64,000 nt of DNA from Gymnopilus junonius (lineage: Eukaryota; Basidiomycota; Agaricomycetes; Agaricales; Galerinaceae). The notes under the pieces are model-generated. The model did no database searches. It saw only the letters and a list, made by a program, of their open reading frames with translations, and was not told the origin of the DNA. The DNA lies in NCBI GenBank assembly GCA_015501075.1, contig JADNYJ010000164.1, positions 21,021 through 85,020 on the forward strand, in the 5' to 3' direction. Position 1 is the stretch's first letter. Each line of letters starts with the position of its first letter. Positions 36,424 through 47,132 of this stretch are shown in pieces. A program made the translations under genes and the position numbers.

Positions 36424-38341
36424 ATGTCGCCAGCTGAATTTCCGCTAGGAACATCGCGCGTCGTCCCAGGACGCTATCCACCTCCTGGCATCGATCCTCA
36501 TGCCGATGCCATTCGCGAACGTCGTGGCGCGCGAGGCATCACACCTCTTGACGCTAATCTTCTGCATGTACCGCCGATCGCTGGCGGGTTTAACTCCCTA
36601 CTGGGTGCAGTCAGGACAAAAGGCAATCTCCCAGCCGATGTTCGTGAAGCCATAGTGAGTTAGTTTGTCTTCACAGTTGCTTTTGCTTGAACAAATCTAC
36701 AGATTCTTCGGGTAGCAGCCATAAATCATGCTACTTTTGAGTGGATCCATCATGAGATCGTTGGTCGTAACGAAGGCCTCACTACTGGCCAGCTTTACAT
36801 TATCCGGGACACAGAAACACCTTTACCTCCCATTCAAAATGTTCTCAATCCTCTTCTCACAGCTGCCATCGGTTTCACGGACCACAGCACTCGCAATGTA
36901 CGCGTTCCGGCGGATGTTATCCAAGAGCTGAAAAAGCAAATTAAAGATTGGATCATTATCAAATACCCATCCTTGACAGCGGACGAAGTTACTGCCAAGA
37001 CGGACGATCTATATGTCGAGAGTTCAATGGTTGTAGCCTCCTACAACATGGTCTCTCGCTTCTTACTTGCTACAGACGTGGCTGGAATCTCAGACGTCGA
37101 GGTTCCTTGGCCTGTGGATAAGAAAGAGGTAAGCACTTGAATCAAGTTTCCCGCATTGTAGATCTCGATCCATGGCTTGATTCTCCTTAGGAATCAACAT
37201 CTTGAATATAAACATAACATTGATTTTCAATTCTGCACTCCTTCTGAATCAAGTAAATTTACCATTTATTAACTCTCTTTTCCAGCACTTTGTGTCTGTG
37301 CCTTCCTTCCCGCCTGCGTCCACACCCTCTCATACAATTCATGCCGTGACGTTGACTACGTCCCCTTCGGCTCCTTGGCTGGTCTTTGCAAACTCCCTGC
37401 TTACAGATTGGGCAATGTGGAGTTATATTGTGCCTTACTTTCTGGACCTTGCTTCTTGTTCCAATGCCTCTGATAATGATCACACTGAGCAAAAGGAAAC
37501 ATACAACATTTTATTGCATTCTCAACGCGGTCATGGAAAATCTACGCTTCCTCCTCCATCCGATGGACACGACCGCCTCGCAACCATTCCTCTGCTAGCC
37601 ACTGACATTGCGAACTTACTTTCCGCTCTGTCCATTCCTACGCCCGTTCAATCCGTTATCGGTGTTTCCCAAGGCGGCGCAGCTGCACTCGCTTTCGCTG
37701 CTTTATATGGCGGCACCGATGAAAGTCCTGCAAAGACAAAGAGTGTAATAGCTTGCGATACTGGTCCTCGCACTCCAGCGGGTAATAAGGAAGCTTGGGA
37801 AGATAGGATAAGTCTTGTCTACGGCAGCCTTGTCCCTCCCAATTCGCCGGATATAAGTCTTCACTTTGCCAAGAAAATAGGAATGAGTAATCTCGCGGAA
37901 ATCACTGTTCCGCGCTGGTTCCCTCCTGGTTCTATACTCAACAGCGGAGAGCGAGGAGGCGACAAACGGGCAAAATGGGTGGAAAAGATGATTAAGGATA
38001 CCGACGTCGATGGATTTGTCCATGGTGCGAGGGCGCTTAGCGATTATAACCTCATCAACCCTTCCGATTTGGAGGCCAATGAGAATGCGACTCCAGGGCT
38101 TTTCAACAGTCACGTTGGACGTGTTCTTCTGCTTGCTGGGAGCTTGGATGGAGGTGGGAAAGTGGCCAAGGGTCTTCAAGACCTGCGCACTAAGTGGAAT
38201 GAGAAACGCCTGAATGATTCACAAATATCACTTATGCACGAGGTTGAATATTTGGAGATAGAAAAATCCGGCCATCTGCCTATGATTGATTCTCCCGAGA
38301 TCTTTTGCGAGAACGTGGGTCAGTGGTTGGGGAAAGTTTGA
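36424..38341 (+). CDS. Carboxymuconolactone decarboxylase-like / alpha-beta hydrolase fusion
   Basis: The N-terminal part (ATG 36424) is a CMD/AhpD-type fold: GNLPADVREAIV, then after intron 36655-36702 ILRVAAINHATFEWIHHEI and GLTTGQLYIIRD. Intron 37129-37285 joins VDKKE to HFVSVPSF. The C-terminal part is an alpha/beta hydrolase of enol-lactonase type: WLVFANSLLTDWAMWSY, HSQRGHGKS, nucleophile elbow VIGVSQGGAAAL with the catalytic Ser, and the catalytic His in SGHLPMIDSPE. The stop is at 38341. The hydrolase has no in-frame ATG before its first strands, which supports one spliced fusion. In bacteria, PcaL fuses the same two activities in the opposite order. The likely role is decarboxylation and hydrolysis of a carboxymuconolactone to 3-oxoadipate. 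A non-catalytic CMD domain is also possible, because the Cys pair of AhpD is not seen. Confidence 0.75.
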
Positions 38342-40433
38342 CTAGTAAAGGGATTCCAAGTTTGATCATGTTCTCTGCGCTGCTCCTTACGCGCCACAGT
38401 AGGCCCGACACAGCATTTTTATCTCATTCAAATGGTTGCCTTTCAGCCCACCTTAGTTTCCGCAGGTAGTGATTGTTCTACGCGGGGTTTTCAGTGGAAC
38501 TAAAGTTCGCTATTGGGTCCCCTAGCATGTGCCATTATGTATATAAATTTAGAGATTTTCCCAAGTTCAAGTTTATGTGGCAGGCTCAAGCAGCGTTGAC
38601 ATCAATAATAACACTTCTATTTCGTGTTACACATATGTACACGATACTGCATTTTTAGCAAAGTCGTAAATCAGGAAAAATCTATTTTTTTAATCTTCCG
38701 TCCTAGCTCCCGAACGAACGGTGAGACGTCGCTATAGGTTTCTTTCACGGTTATTATTAATTCTTTCTCCCCCCGGACTTTGTGCTCACTAAGACGGATA
38801 TGTGCCAGTGAAACGGAGATACGCAGTTATGATATAATATTTATGGGGTTTTATTGATTTTCTTCACCTTTTCTTGATCCCCTTAGGTACCCTCTCGACT
38901 TAGTAGCTTGCGCATTCAAAGAAATGAGCGTCCGAAAATGCATGAAGAGAGTAGCTCTTAACCTCCTGTCATTGTTCACTGTTTATGATGCTGTGCTACA
39001 AGCTATCGAATCGCCGACGACTGGTGGTGCTCTACTCCTCAAAACGTTAGCATATCGCCAGCGCAAGGCGCTGGAAATTGTATGCTATCGATTATTGTCC
39101 AATATACCAATTGCTCCTGACGGTAAAGTTTAACAGCTTGTTCCAATGGCATGTATGTCCGTCCGGCATATGTGCCCCGTTTGAGTCTCTCGTTGACGGT
39201 GCGCTAATTTTAGGTGGTATATTTACACAGCAAAAATCCCTTTCGTGAGCTGGAGCTTTAGTCTTATCCTCGTTGCCAGACAGGCCCTACATGGAGTAGA
39301 TGAAGAAGTCATCTTAGTACGCTTCTATATTCCTAGCAATACGGTCTCATCTAATGTTATTACCTCCATAATGACAGGAGCGCGTTCATGCCGTGGGACC
39401 AGCTGTCTTCTCATTGGCCTATTCTCTTCCCATACTCTCAGTACATGTGCTCTATTTCATAGAGGTGGCATATTCCACGAACTCCAGTATTGAAGCGGTA
39501 GTGCAAGCACTGCTTCTTCTATTGCCGGATATTCTGTCCATCCTCTCGAAGATACGAGAAATGTCTGGTTGTATAGCTGGTCTGCCCGTGAGGTGTGTAA
39601 AGGGCAGCTAAAGTAATGTGTTACATATTAACGAATTTATTTTTACCAGAGGACAATTATCTTTGACCGCAAGCGTTGATTGAGGCCAGCAGGTCGTCGA
39701 CCTCACTATTTTGGCTCATCCAGTGATGTACAAATGATATTGGTATGGCAGAGAGTCACCTGCAATTACTATCCCACTACATAATTAAGTAGATACGTAA
39801 ATTTTTTAATTTTGGTTTTATATGGCGAATCCTTGGGTATCTCAAATTTTGAACACTGCCTCTCGCCAATGACTTTGTCATTCAGATTGCAACAGGTATC
39901 TGGTAAGATCAGATAAGTAATTACACCTGTAAATTAGATTTCTATCTTTAAGTAACAGTGGCCAACCTCCATGAGTTCTGAATCTGAGTGGGCGCAAGGT
40001 ACCCTCCAATTGCCAGTTTGACACTGATGAGCTGTGTACATACATAGTGCGCCACAATGGCGCTAAAAATAGATGTGGCAGTACAATGTACCATCCAATT
40101 CTCACGTGACGACTAAGCCTGTAGGGGGAAAGGTGTGCATCGTAAAACTCTTCCAAGTTCTCTATGATCCATGAAAATGGCGATCATGGAACGTAAACAA
40201 AATATGTTCTCAAGTGCGTGCAGAGAGCCAGGCCAGTCGGATCCGCTCTTTGTGAGTTGCAGCCGCAGTGCAGGCCAAGCAGGGGCATGTAATGGCGCTG
40301 CACAGCATCAACATGTATTGAACACCTGACAGCCTTGTTTCCCTGCTATGTTCTGGATTTTCCTTGAGTCATCCATGTCTCCTAGTTATCATCTCCCACG
40401 CAGCATGGGCGGAGCCGCATACCCGTGTATGCG
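38342..40433. other. Long gene-poor stretch
   Basis: Frames at 38924-39133 and 39393-39611 have hydrophobic segments (VVQALLLLLPDILSILSK), but no start, splice pattern or family that I can support. They may be remnants of a gene. Confidence 0.4.
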
Positions 40434-40440
40434 TATAAAA
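40434..40440 (+). promoter_or_regulatory. TATA box of the vWA-domain gene
   Basis: TATAAAAGG starting at 40434, 88 bp before the ATG at 40522. Confidence 0.6.
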
Positions 40441-40521
40441 GGCAAGGCAACTCACTGTTTGTAGGCAGATTATCTCCCACTTCTCTCACTTGCTTCACTC
40501 TCTTATTACTTAAACCAGAAA

Positions 40522-42203
40522 ATGTTCTCGGTTTTCTCAAGAGTTTCCGAGCCCACTGCTAGTACCTCGAGCGCCCCCGCTGATGCTGGGATGCAGGATG
40601 GTGCGGATCCTTCTGCCACAACCACCAAACCTCTGTATGTGTGCCTCCGGTGTGTATTTGTATTGGAGCTAACGTGCTGTACAGTGACGTTGTGTTTCTG
40701 CAAGACACAACAGGCAGCCAAGGCCCTTATATACAATCAGCCCGAAAGGCCATTCGCGACATCTGTGACAAGATCGCCGCCTCCGGTGGCCTATCAAGGG
40801 ACCTCATAAGATTTGGATTAATTGCCTTTCGAGATCATCCTCCTCAAGATACCTCTTATGTTACAAAATCATTTGGCTTTACCTCAGATGTAGAGGTCAT
40901 GCAAAAGAATCTTGCTTCACTCATTGCGTCTGGAGGGGGGGATGGCCCTGAAGCACAGACGGCTGCTTTGGCTGATGCATTAAATTTGGAGTGGCAGGAA
41001 AATGCGATTAAGATGGCCATTCTTATCACTGATGCTCCTCCCCATGGTATTGGCGAGAATGGCGACGGTTTCACCGAATCCCCTGATCGTAAGTTGTTCC
41101 TCAATGCATTTTAAACGTCTCTGACCTACGAACCCACTGTAGAAAATGATCCACTCGATATAGCTCGACAGATGGCAGAACGAGGAATTACTTTGGTAAA
41201 GTCTCGAATTTACTTATCAATCGTAGGAAGCTAACCTGATATCCATGTCAGTTTGTTATTGCCTGCGAGCCAACTCTCAGCAGGTATCGGGTATGTTGAT
41301 GTCCAGATGTCAATTAATGTGCTCAACCCTGACATGGCACATCTATAGAACGCTGTTGATTTCTATAATGCCTTGGTCCAAATCGCGAGGTAAGGTTTGC
41401 TTGACGCGAAAATACGCTACATATATGTTGACTTTTCTATCTCAATTATAGCGGAAGGATGTTCCCACTTCTCATGGCTGATAAACTGGGCGATTATATC
41501 GTCGGAACTGCCCTCGAGACAATCGAAACAGAGAAATTAATTGGCGAATTTGAACAAGTCATTGTAAGCGAAGTGTACGACAACAACAACTCAATCGACG
41601 TTGTTACCGAGAATTTGCAAAAAAAAATGCAAGAAAGAGGGGCAAAAGTCAACACCATGAACATAGAAAATGTTTACAATGAGACAGCAACTTCCAAGGC
41701 AAATGTAGCCATGTGGCAAGCCGCCAAGAGTATCCGATCTATTAGTGGAAGAACGCAAACAGTAAGTTACATTTCTGTTTAGTGTAATCGACAACAAACC
41801 ACTTATCAATAACGGAACAGAGCTCTGTACCACGCATGCAGGCTGAATATATGGCGAGGGGGAGGAGAGAAGCAAGGGCGCCGGCCGTTAGTATGGCTCC
41901 TCAGGCATGGTCTCAAGCGCAGGTAAGTTTGCCGTGCTTCTTCTGCCAATCCGAATGCACACTGACTGGTTTTTTACTTGCCTTCAACAGGTACAGCGAG
42001 TAGTGCAACAATCTATGGCAAGAAACTCTGCTGTAACCCCAACAGGATATGTATCAAAATCGAGTGGGAAAGTCGTTTCCAACAGTTTCATCCCTGCTGG
42101 TCCCCCCCATCTTAATTATATTGTTTTAAAATATATCGAAGTGTACCCATATTCTCTGTCAATTTATGGTTTACCGGTCCTATTGATTGCACGCTGCAAA
42201 TAA
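40522..42203 (+). CDS. von Willebrand A-domain protein
   Basis: ATG at 40522 ([20 protein letters not shown]). A GTATGT intron ends at TACAG and is followed by [21 protein letters not shown]-x-T-x-S is a MIDAS motif for Mg2+-dependent ligand binding, as in vWA proteins of the alpha-kinase vwkA kind. The domain continues with [43 protein letters not shown] and [15 protein letters not shown]. Later exons give [76 protein letters not shown] and a C-terminal arm with [12 protein letters not shown] and [14 protein letters not shown]. No signal peptide or membrane segment, so it is cytosolic. The last exon is uncertain: a C7 run near 42104-42110 precedes several possible stops, and the frame shown ends at 42203, overlapping the convergent phosphatase by 24 bases. 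Confidence 0.7.
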
Positions 42204-44351
42204 ATCATTTGCGTTTCCAACTGTAGAGTCGAGGTCTGAAATCAAAGAAGTCAGCCAAAATGACAAGCCAAGTAAGCAAAGAAAGACAAACAGGAAAAGA
42301 AGTTAGAAAGAGGGACCATGTCAAGGGTACCCAGTGGGTTGAAGTCTTCATTGGCTGGCCTCCCCAAAGGACGCGAATGAAATAACTTTTTGATCGCCCT
42401 CCAGCGCTATATAACTCAAATACAACCTGGTGGAAATTTGAGTCAACCATTTACGTAAAGTGAATGGGTCATTGGCCACAAATTACCTCGGAGCCCCTGT
42501 GGGTTGATTGGATGAATAACCATGCCGGATGATTTCAAGGGAACACACTTACATGCCTGGCCATACCATTTGATCGACTTGCAACAACCCCAATAGAGGA
42601 GCCATTGATCCGTCATGAGCAATCTGGAAGATAGTTCGATTGGCGAAGGTAAAGGAAGGACGAGCAGCGTACATTGTGGAAGTACTTGAGCTTAAAAATT
42701 TTTGAGCTAAGCTTTTGTGGTCTTCTTTCGCTGAGGAAATTTTACAACGTACCTCAGATGTACCGTCTAATTTTGCTTGCAAGTGGGCTTTGAGCTCCAA
42801 AGCCCATGCGCCGTATCGCATAGCAGAATATTGAGCTGATTGAGGCGCATCTCGGAATTCGTATGAGTATTCCCAGTTTCCGAGTCGATACACAGTGTTG
42901 CCTACAGATAACGGAAGAAGTATAGTCAGGTATAGAAAAAGAGGCAGAATTTTTCTTTGAGCCAACCTCTTCCTGGGTGACACAAATGGAGGTGTCATTT
43001 ACACTGCAAGGGAGAGCCTTCCCATGGCACTGCTTCGCACTCAGGTTATCATAGTAACTATTTGTAATCTGGTCGGAGGAAAATCCGAAAATAGAGAAAT
43101 ACGACATACTGATCAAAGCTCACATGCCAACCTCCGGAATCCTGAGTTGCAATACCTGATACCTGGTCTAATTTTGCATACAGGGAAGCGGCCTCTGTAA
43201 GGTGTGCTTGCCATTGAGCGCCATCGTTTCCAGTCGTGTAGTCTGAAATGAGACGTGAAGCTGCCCCACAGGAGTATGTAGGCTCCAGCGAGTCGAATGT
43301 GGAAGACTGTATAAGAACGGCAACGTCCTGTGATTCGGATAGAGGGAAAAGCCCGGCTACGAGACCTGAGGCAACTTGGGATGTAATTTGATTATTGGTT
43401 ACACCTAAGATCAAACATCTTGAGTATTAACTTCTTTTAAATACAGTAATCATGCTTGGAAGAACTTACGGATTTTAGTTTTTGTAGGATCAAGGCGCCC
43501 GCTTAGACCTAGACGGGAAGCGTAAACAGTGCGAAGGTCCTAGATGGAGTAATTTGTTTAGAAGGAAAAAATGAAGGTGGGTCTCGCCCTACTGATCCAT
43601 GGGTAATAGAATCTTGGAGACCTTCGCTCGTAATTTGCGGAAATTGGCAACTAGATGAAGTGTTTTGGCTTAGTATGCAAAGAGGCGCAATTATTATAAC
43701 ATATAAAATACTTACGAACTGCCAACGAACCCTGGACCGACAGTGTTGACCCATGGGTTCTGTGAGTCCGTAAATGCCTGCCATTGTACGGGTGAGACGC
43801 TTGATCCTGGTCCAGTGGGGCTAATTGGCGTTATAATCCAGGTTGACTCGACGCACACCAAAATCTTCGTTATACTTGCCTAGTCATTCCGAAGGTAGCA
43901 CCTGATCCGTCGCATGACCACGAGACGTCTTCCTTGAAGAAAGTATTCGAACCGTATGGTGTGCGTTTATGATGTCTCTGAATTACTTCTACGTATTCAA
44001 GCGTATAGTTCCGCGGAGGAGTTCTGTGGAAGGTGAGAAACCCAGAAACTAGAGGTCCAAGGAGGCCGCATACTTATATTCCCTTTGCCGGACATGAGGC
44101 ATATTACACCAATTGTAGACGCCATACTCAGAATCGGGAGTGTTTGAACTAGTGAATATTCCAGGTGCTCCAGATCCATTGAAGACGAAAGTGAGATTAT
44201 TGATATTAGTTGAAGCCGGCGGATAATGTACTGCATCTCCGGAGATGATAGCAACCGCGGCCAGGACGACTGAGGCGGCGATGAACATTGAGACAGAATG
44301 GCCACTTGCAGCGGCCAGGGTAGCCTGCGGTATTTCAGTCTCCAGGATCAT
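42180..44351 (-). CDS. Histidine acid phosphatase family protein, membrane-anchored or secreted
   Basis: Members remove phosphate using a His nucleophile in an RH-x-x-R motif. ATG at 44351 (MILETEIPQATLAAASGHSV) is followed by a hydrophobic segment MFIAASVVLAAVAII, a signal anchor. Then come YGVYNWCNMPHVRQREY and, after an intron, LEYVEVIQRHHKRTPYGSN, the catalytic RHHKRTP. Further exons have SSCQFPQITSEGLQDSITHG, VYASRLGLSGRLDPTKTKI, RVTNNQITSQVASGLVAGLF, NTVYRLGNWEYSYEF and the proton-donor motif QIAHDGSMAPLLGLL. Near 42336 one base is missing in a GGG run (minus-strand CCC): KTST must enter PLGTLDMVPLSNFF. A last intron (GTTTGT...TTTCAG) then gives [18 protein letters not shown] and the stop at 42180. 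Eight or more introns. Substrate is unknown. Confidence 0.8.
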
Positions 44352-45118
44352 GGCGTTAAAATGGGCCCTTAAAACTTGGAAGCTCCTAGATTTCGTAGCG
44401 TACAGCGTAAGGAACGTGCTTCAGATGCAAGCCCGTAAGGCCCTGCGCCAGCCACGGTTGTCAGCCCAGCTCAAATGATGATGGTTTCATTGAACAAAGC
44501 AGAGATAGTCAACATGACAAACTAGAAAACGGTCCGCTGGCAATCTGCCAGCAATATGAAGAAGCATGCAATCACTCTTTAGACTGGAAAGAAGGTAGGG
44601 CATTGACACCCTTCTTGACTTCTTTTACTCATGTTGAGTCAATGTTGAGTATTCCGAAAATATTATAAACATAAAAAATAGAATCTAAATTCTTACCTTT
44701 AGACACTTTGCTGTGAGGTTATTTCACTACCAATGACGGCAAAGAAGAGAGTAATGCTGACCGACAACTGTTTGTTGATGAAATTTGAAAGAGGAAGAAA
44801 GCGCTGCATCAGACGAAGTTTGTTTAAGTTTGGCAAAGGCGTCGTATCGCCGTCGACGGCCCGTCGTTGATGGCAGCGGCGACAACGAACGCAGCTGCCA
44901 GTCGGAGCGCGTCAAAGCCTTTCTTCTTCGTACCAACGTTCGAACGCTGCCCACATGGACGACATTCATAAAACAGGTTGTTCAGCCTCGTCAAAAATTC
45001 TTATCCAACTCCTTCTATGTGGAGTGACGGCAGGGCCTTATGGCAGCTTAAATAGGCTGTTAAAGTGGCGGGCATCATGCGAATCACCAACCGGGGCCCT
45101 TCAAAAGTTGCAACAACA
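44352..45118. other. Divergent intergenic region
   Basis: Lies between the phosphatase (-) and PLC-like (+) starts, so it should hold both promoters. A GC-richer patch at 44800-44960 has open frames on both strands, but these show no family motif. Confidence 0.45.
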
Positions 45119-46735
45119 ATGCCCTCTCGTCGACCTCTCGAATTTGGCGCTCTTCTGTTCGCATTTTGTAGCATACTTTGCTCCACATCATGGGCAGCCT
45201 TCCCAAGCTTACCTGGGCCAGTAAGCATTGGGCGACATACTAAACCGTGCAGCTCCAATAGCAGGTACGAGTTCCTTGTCTTCGCTCATGATTTCAGGTG
45301 CTGAATGAACAAGGGATCAGGATTCGACACTGGTTGTTCCAAATCAGCAAAGACTTGCGATTGGATGGCGAAGTTTCCCGACAGCAAGTTGTTGGTCCAT
45401 ATGAACTTACCTGGCACCCATGATACTTCCACTTGTACGTGTTCTCTCTTTAGCATTCCCCTTTAACATGCTCAAGTCCCATAGGGAATTACTCTGATGC
45501 CACTCAAGCATCGCTTGAGCGTTACACAGGCGAGTGAGTGGGGTCCTTATTATTCTTGTACAGCTATGAGAACTCATGTCTCTCAAGTATTGGTCCTGCC
45601 AATGAGTATCGATGCCAGGAACATTCGATTTTGCAATCCTTAAACGATGGAATACGCGTATTTGATCTGCGTTTTGCTTATAATCCAGGGAATAACACGC
45701 TTGGATTTCACCATGGTGTGTAACATTTGTCCCATTTGTTCCTACCACCTCATCTACGCGTCACTAGCCGCCGCCCTTCTCAGCCCCACCACAAGGATGG
45801 AAGACGTTTTCTTCGGACTTTACAACTGGCTCGACAGTCATCCCACCGAAGCTGTTTTGGTCTCTATAAATCATGAAAGCGGAACAGGGACCCCTGAAAC
45901 CTCGGCCATGTACGAGCAACTTTACAACATCTTCAACTCGCCCTTGGCTCAAAAGTACTGGGTGCAGGTCAACGGAACTGTATGATAATCTTCACTTTTC
46001 TTGGCTTCCTAAGGTCTCATTTGCCTTGCAGCTCGGTACTTTGGGCGAAGCTCGTGGGAAGCTTACACTTCTCCAACGCTTTGATTACAGCCTTCTTCCG
46101 CCGGGTCTTAACAAGCGTATTGGCATCCCTCTCGATCCCGCTCACTGGACAGATAATGCCAAGATAATTCAACTGATCTACAATGTCGCAAAGGATCAGG
46201 TTGCCTTCATTGAGGTCAGTCTGCGTCCTTTTTTCCCGGAGAAACGTACCAGCTTATTACGGGATGGTAGGATTTCTATGCCATCAACCGCGAACTTCCC
46301 CTTGGCTCCGGCGCAACGGCCTATATAGACGCAAAATACAATGCTGTGGTTGCACATCTTACCAATGCGACCCTTCCAAATTTGAATCCCAATCAATTGT
46401 ACATAAGCTTTTCAAGTGCTGCGTTTATCCAAGATTCACCGCCGATGACTCCGAAGGTACGTACCATCCTTCCATCTTCGATCTTTTGAGACTGACATCG
46501 TCTTTTGGTCGAACAGATTTTCGCTTTGGGAAATGGCACCGAACTGTTAGGCATGAACCAGAGGCTCCTTCCATGGCTGCGAGCTAGGAAAGGCCAACGT
46601 TTCGGCATTATTAGTGCGTTGTTTTTTTTGCCTTTGTATTCTCACTTTTGCATTCTTACTATTCATTCCTTTTTTTCAGTGTTTGACTTTTACGACGCTG
46701 TTCCTGGTCTCGTGGAAGCAGCTATAGGACTCTAA
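45119..46735 (+). CDS. Secreted PLC-like phosphodiesterase (PI-PLC X-domain family)
   Basis: A TIM-barrel family with two catalytic His that cleaves or binds phosphoinositides. ATG at 45119 gives MPSRRPLEFGALLFAFCSIL, with a signal peptide ending near STSWA. WMAKFPDSKLLVHMNLPGTH with THDTST carries the first His. SILQSLNDGIRVFDLRFAY and LGFHHG carry the Arg/Asp and the second His. Later exons give TRMEDVFFGLYNWLDSHP, AVLVSINHESGTG, LGEARGKLTLLQRFDYSLLP, NAVVAHLTNATLPNLNPNQL, IFALGNGTELLGMNQRLLP and the end DFYDAVPGLVEAAIGL, stop 46733-46735. At least six introns. No frame breaks seen. N-glycosylation sequons NAT and NGT fit a secreted protein. Confidence 0.8.
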
Positions 46736-47132
46736 ACTCATTGGCGTGTTTTACCATCACTTCCGCTTTCTTGGATGTATAGGCCTGAATTCATGGTATC
46801 AAGATTCTCTATCTCGAAGTAGACATCACTAAATGTAAGTTCTATTTCGAAGCAAGCTATCTCATCAATATAATCTCTATGAATGGGCTCCCAGTTTGAC
46901 AAGTATGGCTAGCAACGACAGCCCAAGACGTATTTACAATGCACGTCATAATCCGAGTAAAATATCAGAGAGAAGCGAGAACCAAAAAGGGCATAAGAAT
47001 GTGGCAAGCGATGAAATACATGAAGAAAATGCGGCTCCGTCGACGACATGGTTCTGAGACAGTGATGGCCAATGTAAGGCAAATTGAGAGGATATATTAT
47101 TAGACTCACCTATATCGGCTCCTCTTAGGACT
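46736..47132. other. Short intergenic region between convergent genes
   Basis: 3' untranslated sequence of the PLC-like gene (+) and the lipocalin-prenyl synthase gene (-). Nothing else seen. Confidence 0.5.

Noticed and set aside
44727..45027. 80-codon frames on both strands in the phosphatase/PLC gap
   Set aside because: Mirror frames in GC-richer DNA with no motif; this is more likely promoter sequence.
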